A DNA stretch of 64,000 nucleotides from Mycocentrospora acerina. Taxonomy: Eukaryota > Ascomycota > Dothideomycetes > Pleosporales. The position numbers and the translations under genes were made by a program. Below the pieces are notes generated by a model that saw nothing but the letters and a program-made list of their open reading frames with translations, was not told where the DNA came from and searched no databases. The stretch lies in assembly GCA_022701365.1 (NCBI GenBank), contig JAKUHH010000040.1, positions 868,001 through 932,000 of the forward strand. Reading direction: 5' to 3'. Below are positions 1-11,217 of the stretch, one piece after another; position 1 is the stretch's first letter, and every line of letters starts with the position of its first letter.

Positions 1-65
1 CCCTACTACCCCTACTACCCCTACTATCACCATCACCTCCAAGAAATGCCAATTGACCTTCACAG

Positions 66-3030
66 TCCCCTCCTCCTCGGTCGTCCCCCTCTCCGACCCC
101 ACCCTCCTCTTCACCAATGCCGGCATGAACCAGTACAAGTCCATCTTCCTTGGCACCGTCGACCCCTCGTCCGACTTTGCTACCCTCAAGCGCGCCGCCA
201 ACTCGCAAAAGTGCATCCGCGCCGGCGGCAAGCACAACGACCTCGACGATGTCGGCAAGGACAGCTACCACCACACCTTCTTTGAGATGCTGGGCAACTG
301 GAGCTTCGGCGACTACTTCAAGGAGGAGGCCATTGGCTTCACCTGGGAGCTGCTCACAAAGGTCTACGGCATCGACCCCCAGAGGCTGTACGTCACCTAC
401 TTTGAGGGCGCCGACGGCCTCGAGCCTGATCTCGAGGCCAAGGAGCTGTGGAAGAAGAATGGCGTGCCCGAGGACCACATTCTGCCTGGCGACATGAAGG
501 ACAACTTCTGGGAGATGGGAGACCAGGGCCCGTGTGGGCCTTGCTCCGAGGTGCACTACGACCTGAGGGCCCCCGTCGACGGAAAGTACAGGAATGCTGC
601 CGATCTCGTCAACAAGGACGACGCCGAGGTCATTGAGATCTGGAACAACGTCTTCATGCAGTACAACCGCGAGCCTGACAGGTCGCTGCGGTCGCTGCCC
701 AACAAGCACATTGACACGGGCATGGGCTACGAGCGTTTGGTCTCGGTGCTGCAGCACAAAATGTCCAACTACGACACGGACGTCTTCACACCGCTGTTCA
801 AGACGATTCAGGAAATCACTGGTGCGCGCGAGTACAGGGGCAAGTTTGGCAAGGACGACCCAGATGGCATCGACACGGCGTACCGAGTCGTCGCCGACCA
901 CGCCCGAATGATGAGCTTCGCCATTGCCGACGGCGGTGTGCCCAACAACGTCGGCCGAGGATACGTCGTGCGTCGAGTCCTCCGACGAGGTGCCCGCTAT
1001 GCGCGCAAGTACTTCGAGGTCGAGATTGGCAACTTCTTTGGAAAGATCATCCCCACACTCGTCGACCAGATGGGCGACATGTTCCCGGAAATCAGGAAGA
1101 AGCAGCTGGACATTATTGAGATTCTTGACGAGGAAGAAAAGGCCTTTGCCAAGTCGCTGGATCGCGGAGAGGGAATCTTTGAAAAGTATGCCCAAAAGGC
1201 AAAGGCCAAGGGGTCCAACGACCTGGCTGGAGACGACGTCTGGCGGCTGTACGATACCTACGGTTTCCCCGTCGATCTTACAAAACTCATGGCTGAAGAG
1301 CGCGGCCTCAACATCAACGACAAGGAGGTTGAGGAGGCGCAAGAGAAGGCTCGTGAGGCCAGCAAGGGCGACAAGAAGGCTGCGGGTGTGGTGGTCAAGT
1401 TCGATGTGCACGACCTGGGCGCCCTGGACAACATGAGCGAAGTCCCCAAGACGGACGACTCTGCAAAGTATGGCCGCGAGAACATTACGGCTACCATCAA
1501 GGCCATCTACCACAACAAGAACTTCCTCAAGAGCACAAAGGAAGTGCCCGCGGGCGAGCAGTTTGGTGTTTTGCTTGACAAGACAAACTTCTACGCCGAG
1601 CAGGGTGGACAGGAGTTTGACACTGGACGGCTACTTGTTGATGGCGAGGCAGAGATTAGCATTGAGAATGTGCAGGTCTACGCTGGATACGTCCTACACA
1701 CTGGCTTCATCAAGTACGGTGAGTTGAGCGTCGGCAGCGAGGTCATTGCCGAGTTTGACGAGCTGCGACGACACCCCATCCGCAACAATCACACCGGCAC
1801 ACACGTCCTCAACTACGCCCTCCGCGAAGTCCTCGGAAATGAGGTCGACCAGAAGGGCTCTCTCGTTGCACCAGAGAAGCTGCGCTTCGACTTTTCGCAC
1901 AAGGCGGGATTGTCGGATGCTGAGTTGGAGAAGGTTGAGAAAATTTCCAGCGATTACATCAAGCAAAACTCTGAAGTCTTTGCAAAGGACGTACCACTCG
2001 CGACTGCCAAGCAGATTCGAGGTGTGCGCGCCGTCTTTGGCGAGACCTACCCCGACCCCGTCCGCGTCGTCTCAGTTGGAACATCTGTAGAAGATCTGCT
2101 CGCCAACCCTTCGGACGAGAAGTGGGAGAAGCTCTCTATTGAGTTCTGCGGCGGAACCCACGTCAAAAACACATCGGAAATCAAGGAGCTGGTCATTCTG
2201 GAAGAGTCTGGCATCGCAAAGGGCATCCGACGTATCGTTGCCGTCACTGGCCAAGAAGCCTACGACGTGCAGCGCCTCGGCGCCGAGTTTGCAGAGAACC
2301 TCGACCGCCTGGAGAAATTGCCCTTCTCGCCCGCCAAAGAAGCCCAGGCCAAGAAGACAGGCGTAGACCTCAACCAGCTCACTGCCACGGCGCTCACCAA
2401 ATCCGCGCTCAAAGAGCGCTTTGCCAAGATCCAAAAGAGTATTCTGGACGAGCAAAAGGCTGCAGCCAAGGCGGAGAACAAGCGCGTGCTTGACGCGGTG
2501 ACGAGCCACTTTGAGGACGAGTCCAAGACCTTTTTGGTGCAAAAGGTGGAGTGGAGCAGCAACGTCAGCAAGGCGATTAGCGAGGCGTTGAAGACTGTGG
2601 GCGGGCCAAAGAGCAAGCTCAAGGGCAAGAGCGTGTACCTCTTCTCTGCAAATGAAGACGAGGGAAAGGTGGTGCACGGGTGTTTTGTCGGCGAGGTATG
2701 TCTTTTTTTTTTCCCTTCCAGTTTTCTTTGACATGTCCTCCTTTTTTACTCATTATTCGCTTTCGTCTGCTCCGCATTACCTCTGCAGCAAGTACCGGGT
2801 CGATTCGATTCGATTCGATTCGATTCAAGACTAACGCGTTGTTGTAATAGGACTTGAAGGCAAAGGGCGGCGACGGACCAAAGTGGGCTGCGGCAGTGAC
2901 GCCCGTCATTGGCGGCAAGGCCGGCGGGAAACCCGGCGCGCAGACGGCCATTGGGCAGGGCACAAATGCAGACAAGGTGGATGATGGAGTTGAAGAGGCA
3001 AGGAAGTGGATCGAGGGACTGAGTCTTTAG
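66..3030 (+). CDS. ALA1: Alanyl-tRNA synthetase, 5' partial
   Basis: Charges tRNA-Ala and edits mischarged Ser/Gly. The visible part is join(66..2695,2851..3030), about 936 residues, and includes nearly the whole class II catalytic core, the editing domain with HTGTH at 1790-1804 and CGGTH at 2147-2161 (zinc/editing centre), and the C-terminal C-Ala domain. I place an intron acceptor at 64-65 (ttgac branch-like motif then cacag), because the conserved VPSSSVVP block starts there and the N-terminal motif lies outside the window. The second exon begins at 2851 in phase 0 and encodes the Gly/Ala-rich end, stopping with TAG at 3028-3030. The 155-nt intron (2696-2850) has donor GTATGT and branch site ctaac. 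Without the first exon I cannot say whether the product is cytosolic, mitochondrial or dual targeted. The gene converges on the Cdc1-like gene. Confidence 0.96.
2696..2850 (+). other. AlaRS intron with a TCGAT pentanucleotide array
   Basis: Phase-0 intron with donor GTATGT, five TCGAT copies at 2800-2824, branch site ctaac just after the array and acceptor aatag at 2846-2850. A second acceptor-like ctgcag ends at 2788, but its use would bring a stop codon into frame soon after, so the distal acceptor is preferred. Confidence 0.85.
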
Positions 3031-3408
3031 TCTTTGTTCTTTGGGCGTACATGAATGACTAAAGGGGATGGATGGGATGAGTTTTTAGAAGATGGATAGA
3101 TGGAGAGAGAGAGAGAGGGAAGATGAATCAAACAAATCAAACACTTGAAAAATTCCGTGTATTTTACTCTTGTTTATATTGATGTTGTTATTGTTGTCGT
3201 TGATTGAAAAAATACTTGACCTTTTTTTCCTCCCCCCCTCAACGTCTATATATATAAAAATGTACAAATACATACTCCACCATCAATCATACTCTTTTCT
3301 GACCATCCACACTCCACTACTCTTCACCACCACCACCACCTTAAAAAAACACCAAATAGATAGACAGACAGACAGGATGGATAAAGATAAAGATAAAAGA
3401 TGGAAACC
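3031..3408. other. Intergenic, convergent 3' ends (AlaRS / Cdc1-like)
   Basis: No gene seen. It holds both 3' untranslated regions, a short GA run near 3103-3117, T-rich and A-rich patches suited to polyadenylation, and CACCAC and GATA/GACA-type microsatellites near 3324-3375. Confidence 0.6.
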
Positions 3409-5672
3409 TCACCCCCTCCAAACAAACCACACATACGCCACTAAACCCCCCACACACACTGTGCGCAACCCCGCCGTGAACTCTGCCCAAAAGAGAGCTA
3501 AACCACGTTTCTTAACAGCATTCTTCTTCTTCTTCTTCTTCATCTTCATCCTATCTTTTCCTTTCCCTTTCCCCTTGGAAGAAGAATACGAGTAGGAAGA
3601 GTAAGAATACGCGTCCTTGCGGTGGGTGTAGTAAGGGTGATTTGAATTTTCTTCGTCTCCTTGTGCATGGTTGGCGTCGGTTTCACTATTTTCTTCTTCG
3701 CTGTTGTTGTTGTTTTCGTCGTCTTCTGGGATGTCGGGGGCGTGGGAGACGGAAGAGGAGGGAAAGGGAGGGGGGCGTGATGTAGAGCGGGTGGAGCGGG
3801 ATTGCAAGGTATGTGCGTTGTTGGTGTTGGAGGAAGTGGAGGGGTTGGAGGAGTGGTTTTGGGAGTCTTGGAGGTGGCGGTGTTTGGTGGATGTAGGGAG
3901 GAGGGGGTGGTCGTGTTGGTCTGGGTGTTTTGATGATGATGATGATGATGATGGTGATGGTGGTGACGACGACGACGACGATGAGACGACGCCGAATGTG
4001 ATCAAGATTGCGCGCACCACCAGCGCCATCAGCGTGATGCCGAATAGTGCTCCGTACCGGATAAACGTCCCAATCTGATCTGGTAAGAGGCAGAGTTTCG
4101 TCTGCACCGTCTTTCCCGCATCCCCGGATAAAGGCTTGCCCTCCCCATCGACTGGGTTCCACAAGCTCACCAAGACTACACCAGGGAGTCTGACTCCCAT
4201 TGCCCAGCTCACGCTTTTGACGGTGATTTCGCGGATGCCGCCCCCAGCGCTGGCATACCCGCGGTGCACAACCTCGCAGTAGTCGTGGTCGTCGCCGGAG
4301 AATGCGTACCGAATGTCTCCAATTTTCTCGGCAATGTCGGCGGTGATTTCGCGGTTCATGACGTTTTGGTATTGGTATCCGCCGCGCACGGCAATGGCGT
4401 TGGGTTCGTCCGTGTCGGGGTTTCCAGGGGAGGGTGGGGAGCGTTCGCGCAAGGGCCCGCAGGGTGTGCCTGGGGCGCGGTAGAGAGGGACGTGGGTGAG
4501 GAGGATGGTGGGAAAGTCTTGTGCGGGAGCGTTGGAGTGGGGGAGTGTTGCTTTCGGGAGGTCTGCGGCGGAGATGACAGTGTGGGCAAACGGCGGGTAG
4601 GGCTTCAAGCCCTTTTGGGCGCGGAGTTCGCGCTGAGCAAGGCGGTGTTTCTGCGTCTTTGCATTGTCCAGAAAGGTTTTGGTGGGGAGCCAGAGGTCGG
4701 AGACTTGGTCGGGGGCATCTTGGCCCAGGGCAGAGAGGGAGACGCTGTCAATGGAGACAAACGTGTGGTTTGCAATAATATCGATGCGATTCCCCTCGCC
4801 AAAGAAGGCGTTGAACCTGTTCCGCACGCCAACCTGCACGCCTCTTGCGAACCCCAAGTCGTGGTTCCCAGGCAAACTGCTGATAATCTTGCGCCCCGGC
4901 TGGCCTGGACGCGCCCGCGTGCCCCCATCCCCCCAGTGGTTCAGAAAGATCTTGCCAAAGCGGTTGTACTCGTTCAGCCAGTAATCATCGCCATACTGCC
5001 GGTACTCCTTCTCGGGCGAATGCGTCGTGCGCGTCGACCACTCGCGCCCCCCGTCAAACAGATCGCCCAGGAAGAACACGGTATCCGGATACAAGACCGT
5101 CTGCAGGCGCGAGTACACGCGCTGCATATACAAGTCCGTGTACATGATGGTCAGCGGGTTGAGCGGCCAGGGGCGGCCGGGGTAGGTATGCGGGTCCACG
5201 AGCTGGGGATCCGCGATGAAGATGAGCCTGTGGGGGTTTGCGCCTGCGTCCTGTTGTTTGCCCTCGAATCAGCCCAGCCCTTTGAACATGCTACTCCATA
5301 TCCGCTGCAGCATCCCCATCCCCACCCCAAGCAAGAGACGGACGTGAAAAGAACAACAATAACAGCAAAACGTACCCACTTCTCCCACCCCTCCCACCCA
5401 CACCCCCCCACCGCACTGTCAAACACGCCCCGTTCCCCCCAGTACAGCACCACCCACCACACCACCACCAGCGCATTCACCAGCGTCACCACCCGCCGCG
5501 GGCTCCAGTCCCGCCTCCTCAGCGCACGGTACTGCTCCACCACCGCCGGCCTGACGCGGTACAGGACATATGCGCGGGCGAGGCTCCAGAGCTGCGCAGG
5601 CAAGTTATCCGGGTCCTGGTATGCGCCGACGGGGACGCCCCAGTCGTCGTATTCGGCGCGGGCGGTTGTCAT
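3409..5672 (-). CDS. CDC1: Cdc1/Ted1/PGAP5-like metallophosphoesterase
   Basis: Family members are Mn-dependent ER/Golgi phosphoesterases that remove ethanolamine phosphate from GPI mannose. Model complement(join(3409..5250,5376..5672)), 712 residues. The 125-nt intron was set by phase and by the conserved run ANPHRLIFIADPQL; a nearer acceptor at 5228 breaks the frame. Metal-site motifs are ADPQ (about 112), GDLFDGG (161), GNHD (227), HVPLY (351) and GDDHDY (418). One membrane segment lies near residues 61-79, another at 496-520, and a last one at the extreme C-terminus. Between the last two is a low-complexity, Ser-rich then Asn/acidic and Lys-rich tail (about 521-680), whose poly-Ser is encoded by trinucleotide runs near 3930-3985. 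A long antisense reading frame over this gene is not a gene. Confidence 0.9.
3930..3985. repeat. Trinucleotide run (GAT/GAC) coding poly-Ser
   Basis: Seen directly as tandem gat/ggt/gac triplets on the plus strand inside the Cdc1-like gene, read as serine codons on the minus strand. It lies in the disordered tail just after the second membrane segment. Confidence 0.85.
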
Positions 5673-6219
5673 TGTTGCGGGGCGGCGAGACGGTTGTGTT
5701 GACGGGGCATTTTTTTTCTCTCGTTGTTGTTGCTGTTCTTCTTGTTCGAGGCAGGGTCGAGGTCTAAGGGGGGGTTGGGGGGTTGTTGTTCCTCAAACGA
5801 GATGGATGGATGGACGGACGGACGGCCAAGGCAAGGCAAGGCAAGGGGGGGTTGAACAACGTTGGCGCGGCACGGCTTTCTTGTGGGGAAACACGCGGCC
5901 CAGGGTCTTTTGATGGGGCAGATGGCTGCAGGATGCTGCTGACTACTACTACTTCTACTACTACTTCTACTACTACCACTGCTACTACTACTACTAGGTA
6001 GATACTACGGGCCTCAATGGGTAGTCTGCATACACTCCCATGGCACTTTAAGTAAAAAAATAAAATTTGGTCATAACAAGAAATTAAAATAATTCAGTCA
6101 CAGTCAAGCACATAAACAATGTCAACGTCAATGATATTATTCCAGGAACAGGCTACAAGTACAAACTGCAAACACATACTTCACTTCATCCACCACCCTT
6201 CTCTTCTTCTTCTTTTTTT
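5673..6219. other. Intergenic: Cdc1-like promoter / fumarate reductase 3' end
   Basis: No gene supported. Contains T/C-rich stretches upstream of the Cdc1-like start and a degenerate TAC/TTC trinucleotide array at about 5941-6000, followed by AT-rich sequence (6040-6130) that probably carries the fumarate reductase polyadenylation region. Confidence 0.6.
5941..6000. repeat. Degenerate (TAC)n microsatellite
   Basis: About twenty tac/ttc triplets with interruptions, read directly from the sequence. Intergenic, with no coding role seen. Confidence 0.85.
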
Positions 6220-8315
6220 TTAGTACTCGAGCGTAATCTTCTGCCCCTTGACGCGGCCAATGACAATCTCGGGCGCATACTTGGGAATCACCTCGTCGTC
6301 GTGCAGCATCTCAAACTCCTCGGACGCGTCCTTGCCCATGTGGCTGAACAGCGCCTGGGGACCACCGGGGTGCTCGTCTGTCCAGTTGGTCACGTCCATG
6401 ACGATGCCCTTGACGGCAATCCACAGGTCGTCCTTCTTGTTGTGCTTGGCAATCTCCTCGAGCGAAAACTCCTTCTCGGGCACAGAGAACTTGGCCGGCT
6501 CGCTGGGCTTGGTGACCGTGCCTGGGTCGTTGGAGTCGGCGTCGCTCTTCAGCACAGGTGCTGCCGAGATCTGTGATTGTTGCGCGACCTTGTCTTGCCC
6601 GCCGCTGGTGCCGTTGCCCCACTCGACCGAGATCTTGCCGGGTGTCGACGGGTCAATGTGCAGCGAGATCTGGCCAAGACGGTTGACGGCCGAGCCGCCA
6701 GTCTGGTTCAGTGCGTTCTGGAAGAGGTACTTGGACGCAGAGTCACCTGCCACACGTCCGTAGACGACGCAGCCAAGCAGCGACGAGCCACCGAGACGGT
6801 TGGCTCCGTGCACACCACCAGCAAGCTCACCGCACACGTACAGGCCGTCAAAGGGCTTGCCCTCGCTGTTCAAGCACTGTGCCTGGTCGTTGATCTCAAT
6901 ACCACCCATGGTGAAGTGGAGCACGGGCTCCATGTGGGCAACGTGGAATGTGTCGTTGACATCAAAGGGCAGGTTGTGGAAGTACTTCTTGCCCCAAATG
7001 TCCTTCTTCTCGCCCTTGGCAATGGCGTTGTAGCTCTGGAACTCCTCCTGGAGCTCCTTGTCGCTGACACCAATCTCCTTGGCGAGCTCGGCGCCAGTCA
7101 TCTTCTTCATCAGGCCACGGCCAGAGTAATGCCTGGTGTGGAAGTCGAGCACGTTGGAGGCCTTTGAGTTGAGGACGAGGCGGATGGGCCACAGACCCTT
7201 CTCCTTCTCCTCCCACATCTTGCCGGAGACGTAATCGCGGTGGCCGAGGTCATCGCAGAAGCGCTTGCCCTTGTTGTTGAGGAGGATACCGCCCTCACCA
7301 CGAAGAGCTATGGGAATGTCAGCTGACCAATCTCCAAACAAAACACAACACATCCTCATCCTCATCATCACCATCAGTGTATCGACGTACCTTCAGCAGC
7401 CAAGAACTTTGTCTTAGCGGTGGGGTCCTTGGGGTCAACAAGACCAGTGGGGTGGACCTGGACCTTGTCCATGTCGATGCCGTTGGCACCAATCTTCATC
7501 AGCATCTTGTGTCCGTCACCAGTGGCGTGGGCGCCGTTGGTGGTGGACAGGTCAAATGTGTCGGGCCTGTGCTTCTTGAGGAGCGAGTCCTCTGTGAAGT
7601 CGGCAGCGTAGCCACCAGTGGCCAGAATGACCGGGCCCTCGAGTGTTGTCTCCTCGCCGCCAAAGGTGTATGTGACACCGGTGGCACGGTTGCCCTCAAT
7701 GTTGACGCTCGTGACCTTTGCCTTCTTGACGAGCTGGACACGGTTTGGCTCGGCCTCGGCCAACTCCTCGAATCGCTGCATCAGAGCATATGTGATGGCC
7801 ATGCCGGGGAACTTGGCATCGTGGCCACGGTGAGTACGGGGCTGCGAGTGGCCACCCAACCGCGAAACAAGAGTCAGGTCAAGGTTAAACACATCCATCA
7901 ACCACTCGACGGCAGCAGCAGACTTGTAGGTCAGCACCTTGATGAGGTCTGGCCGCGCCTTGTCTCGCGCAGACTTGAGTGTGTCGTCGTAGAACTGCTT
8001 GACGCTGTCGCCAATCTTGTGGTCAACTTGCGTCCTTGTCAGGGCACCGTTGATTCCAGATGTGGCCTTGGTGGAGTTGCCTCCCATGAAGTCTGGCACG
8101 TGTTAGCCTCTCTGCCATGCGCTTCCCTCCACACCACACCCGGGTGCTACTCACTGTTCTTGTCAAGCAGAACAACATTGCCACCGGCAAGGTAGATGGT
8201 GTGAGCAGCGCTCAAGCCGGACACTGCCGTGCACATTAGCCATCCGTCCGACGCCGAGTTGATCGTGTCTCTACTCACAGCCAGCACCAACGACAATAAC
8301 CCGCTGTGGAGCCAT
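6220..8315 (-). CDS. Soluble fumarate reductase with C-terminal cytochrome b5
   Basis: FAD-dependent fumarate reduction to succinate (FRD1/OSM1 family), used to reoxidise reduced flavin/NADH when oxygen is low. Model complement(join(6220..7307,7391..8092,8155..8223,8279..8315)), 631 residues, all phases consistent. The N-terminus is the dinucleotide-binding motif itself (VIVVGAGLSGLSAAH), so no targeting sequence precedes it and a cytosolic protein is likely. The FMGGNSTKATSGINGA block and AALRGEGG-like region are typical of the flavoprotein. Residues about 545-631 form a cytochrome b5 domain with HPGG (582-585) and the second heme His near 605. This fusion is known in many ascomycetes; I infer that the b5 domain feeds or relays electrons. 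Three introns of 55-83 nt. Confidence 0.94.
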
Positions 8316-9873
8316 TGCGACGAGTATATGTCTAGGTGTATGTGTAGGGGGAGAGGGAGCAAGTGGAGGAGATGAAACGAAAGAAAGTGCAGACAAAGCC
8401 TCTCGGTCGCAAATGCGGGAGAAGAGTGCGGAGAACGGGGGTCTTTGTACGCAGCCCTCAGGCTCTCTCACACCCACGGCGCCGTTTCGACCACCCAGTC
8501 TCCACTCGACGCTAACGGCCCCAGCCTCGGCTGTGAGTGAACTTGACCTCGACTGCCCACGCTCCCGCCAGCGAATCGCAGCCGCCGTGTTTGTACTCCA
8601 CCCCGGCCGCCCTGCCCCCGATTCAGACTTTTGCTGCGCGTCTCGCCATGCATCCCATCCCGCTGCGTGGATTGCGCCTGCGTGCCTGCCTGCCTGTGTC
8701 GTGCGGGTGGCATGTGAAGACGCCAGACGCACACATGACTGCACCGCCGATTAGCTGTGGCATGGCGCACCAGGGGGGGAGGGATCAATGGACGCAACAG
8801 CACGTCCATGCGCGAATGCTGACCGCCGACCGCTGACCTCGGAACTGCGCGCGGAAATCTGGGGCATGCATGTCACGCGTAGACGGAAGAGCAACGCGGG
8901 CGGCGGGCTTGCTTCTAGCATGTGAAGGACAAGCAAAGCACATGGCTTTTAGTTTGCGATTAATCACCGTCTCCTTCCCTCCCCCGTCTGTCCATCCATC
9001 CTCCGCTGAGCAGATTCCCTTCTTCTTTTTCTGCGTCTTCTTGTCTTGGGTGCAGCGTTTGCTTCCACGTCCACGCTTCCTGCGCGTTCGTGACACGCGC
9101 AATGCCAGCTCGGGCAATTCCCTCCGCATGACTCTCAATCCCCGATCGGCATATGGCTCAGCGTCTGCCCTCGCACGAGCGCAAATGCTCTGCGACCAAA
9201 AAAAAATAGCGGGCTGTATTACCCTGTTTGATCTCCCGCAAAAGTCCTCACTCGCTGCCAACACCCGACTGTCTTTGGTCATTCAAAGCCGCATCACAGT
9301 TGCCATGCAGACCACCTAGAAAATTCCCTCACATGGCTGATTCCTGTGCAACATGCTGATAGCATGGAAGACTGCAGTGCATCAAATTGTAGGTATCTCG
9401 GGCCAAGTGCTGCCGATACAGCTGGGCTTCTTCTTCTCGGCCATTATTCACGCGAAGCGCGAGATGCAGCGAACGCGATGGGCAGATATCAAGGTCCTCG
9501 TACACGCCATGTGCCAGGCTCTTGCTTGCTTGCTTTGTTGAGTGATTCTCGTGGGGCCAGAACATGTCTTGTTTGCAAATGCGGATGATGATGATCAGAT
9601 TCATGGACGCTAACGTAAATGCACTACGTACGCTAGAGCCACCAGCATCCTGGGAGACTGCGGATATTCAAGGAGATGGCACCTTATTTTGCCTCTAAAA
9701 CACTGCTGCTAGATACCAACTGCGCGAACAAAACATGGAGAGCTCGGAACGGTAACCGGCTATATTCAACAAGCCAACTCGCCAGACCCTGCGTCAGTTG
9801 TTGCCCCCAGATTCCCCCCCATCGGAGCGTAAAGCCCGCGGCCGTCATGGATGGATAGTCCCGCCTTGACTTC
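8316..9873. other. Intergenic, about 1.56 kb
   Basis: Lies upstream of fumarate reductase and downstream of the CTR gene (both minus). Short open frames on both strands show no recognisable protein. The first 500 bases are GC-rich and C/T-biased, as expected of a promoter/5'UTR. I see no RNA gene or repeat. Confidence 0.5.
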
Positions 9874-10830
9874 TTAGTGGCAAGCAGCCGATTTCGTTGG
9901 CGACGAATTGCTGAATAGCAAGTAGCCGACAAAAGCTCCCACAGCAACAGCCAGCATGATCCATCCGTTGTATGTCATGAACAGCAACCTATGCTCATTA
10001 GCTCCAGCCCATTTCCCTCCACACCCACTAGCCGCAGACTTACATGATGAAGAACGAATAAAACACCTGCACTGCATACAAAGCAGCCTTGATGATCTTC
10101 GCCTGCTGCTCCGAGTCTTTCCCTGCGTTTCTCCCTGGGCCAAGTAATGAGCTCGATTCATCTGCAACATCTTTACGCACCAAGTTCAGCTTCCACTGCA
10201 GAAGACGGAATGGTAAAGGAAATACAGCCAGCCTCTTCTCTCCCCGGTGGACACCACAGCTTCCTCTCGCAGTGGAAAGACGCAGAAGCTCCTGCACACA
10301 TCCTCGAACAACCAGTCTAACCAGTCATCCTCAAGACACATGCAGCAACCCCTTGATCAACCCACCCCCCTGCAAGACTCGCTGCCCTCTATCCACCACC
10401 ACCACCACCACCTCTCCCCACAAAGTACGAGACGGAAAAACTCACCTCTCAGATCCTCTGCGCCCCTCCTCCCCTCCGCCACCCTATTCGCATACAACTC
10501 ATACCGCCTCGACGCCTCGCGCACCGCCTCGTATCCCGCCGTGAGCAAGACGATGGCCAGAATCGAAAAGATCAGCGAGCCCGTGCCGTCGATGCGCCAG
10601 CCGCGAAACACAATGCACAGGTTCTTCGTGTCCCACGTGAACAGCATCTATCATCGTGACTGTCTGTCAGCAACGCTGTCTGGCGGGAGAAGGGAGAGGG
10701 GCTTCGATAGAGAAGCGACGAGACGCACGTTCATGCTGCACTGCTTGCCGTGGTCCATACCGGGCATGCCGTGATCCATGCCAGGCATGCTGTGGTCCAT
10801 GTGGCTGTGATCCATGTGCGAGTGGTCCAT
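9874..10830 (-). CDS. CTR-family high-affinity copper transporter
   Basis: Imports Cu(I) across the plasma or vacuolar membrane as a trimer. Model complement(join(9874..9988,10044..10161,10446..10647,10729..10830)), 178 residues. Exon 1 is 34 residues of MDHSH/MDHGMPG-type Met/His motifs ending in CSMN. Exon 2 carries the first membrane helix after the conserved CIVFRGW. Exon 3 ends and exon 4 starts inside the MLLFM motif (MxxxM, residues 141-145), the copper path of the second helix, followed by GAFVG (GxxxG) in the third. The exon 2-3 junction is the weak point: acceptor ttgcag at 10162 keeps phase and fits the ESSSLLGPG linker, but the intron (284 nt) is long for this window and could hide another short exon. 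Divergent from 3-hydroxyanthranilate dioxygenase. Confidence 0.88.
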
Positions 10831-11217
10831 TGTTTGTAAAGTGCTGTTGCTGCTGTTGTTGTTATTGTCGTTGTTGCTGTTGCTGTTGCTCTGCCAAAGT
10901 GCTGCTGGGCGGAGAGATAAGGAAAAAGAGGGGGTGTGGGAGAAGGCGATACGGTCAAAGTAGACGTCCAACGTGAACGTGAACGTGAATGAGCAAGTTG
11001 TTACGGAAGCCGCCTCGCGCGTCGCACTATGTTCTGCACGGGCCGCGCGCATGCTGCGGGACTGCGGGGAGCGGCCGGGGGGTGTCGGTCGGTCGATAGC
11101 ATCATCGTCGTCTGTCAGCGGATAGAGAAACCACCGTTTTGACCACCACCACGCCACCAAAACGATTTAGAAGCTATATTCTTTGTACATGATAGTTTTC
11201 GCGACATTTTACTATTT
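10831..11217. promoter_or_regulatory. Shared promoter region, CTR / 3-HAO
   Basis: 387 bp between divergent starts. On the CTR side the leader is a CAA/CAG-rich tract (10840-10892 on the minus strand), which would give an unstructured 5'UTR. An AGATAA GATA-type motif sits at about 10915-10920. No clear copper-response element was identified by eye. Confidence 0.5.

Noticed and set aside
4264..5913. 549-codon plus-strand frame over the Cdc1-like gene
   Set aside because: Antisense to conserved metallophosphoesterase exons with intact catalytic motifs; the sense protein explains the region.
6577..7167. 196-codon plus-strand frame inside fumarate reductase
   Set aside because: Antisense to the flavoprotein exon; no independent support.
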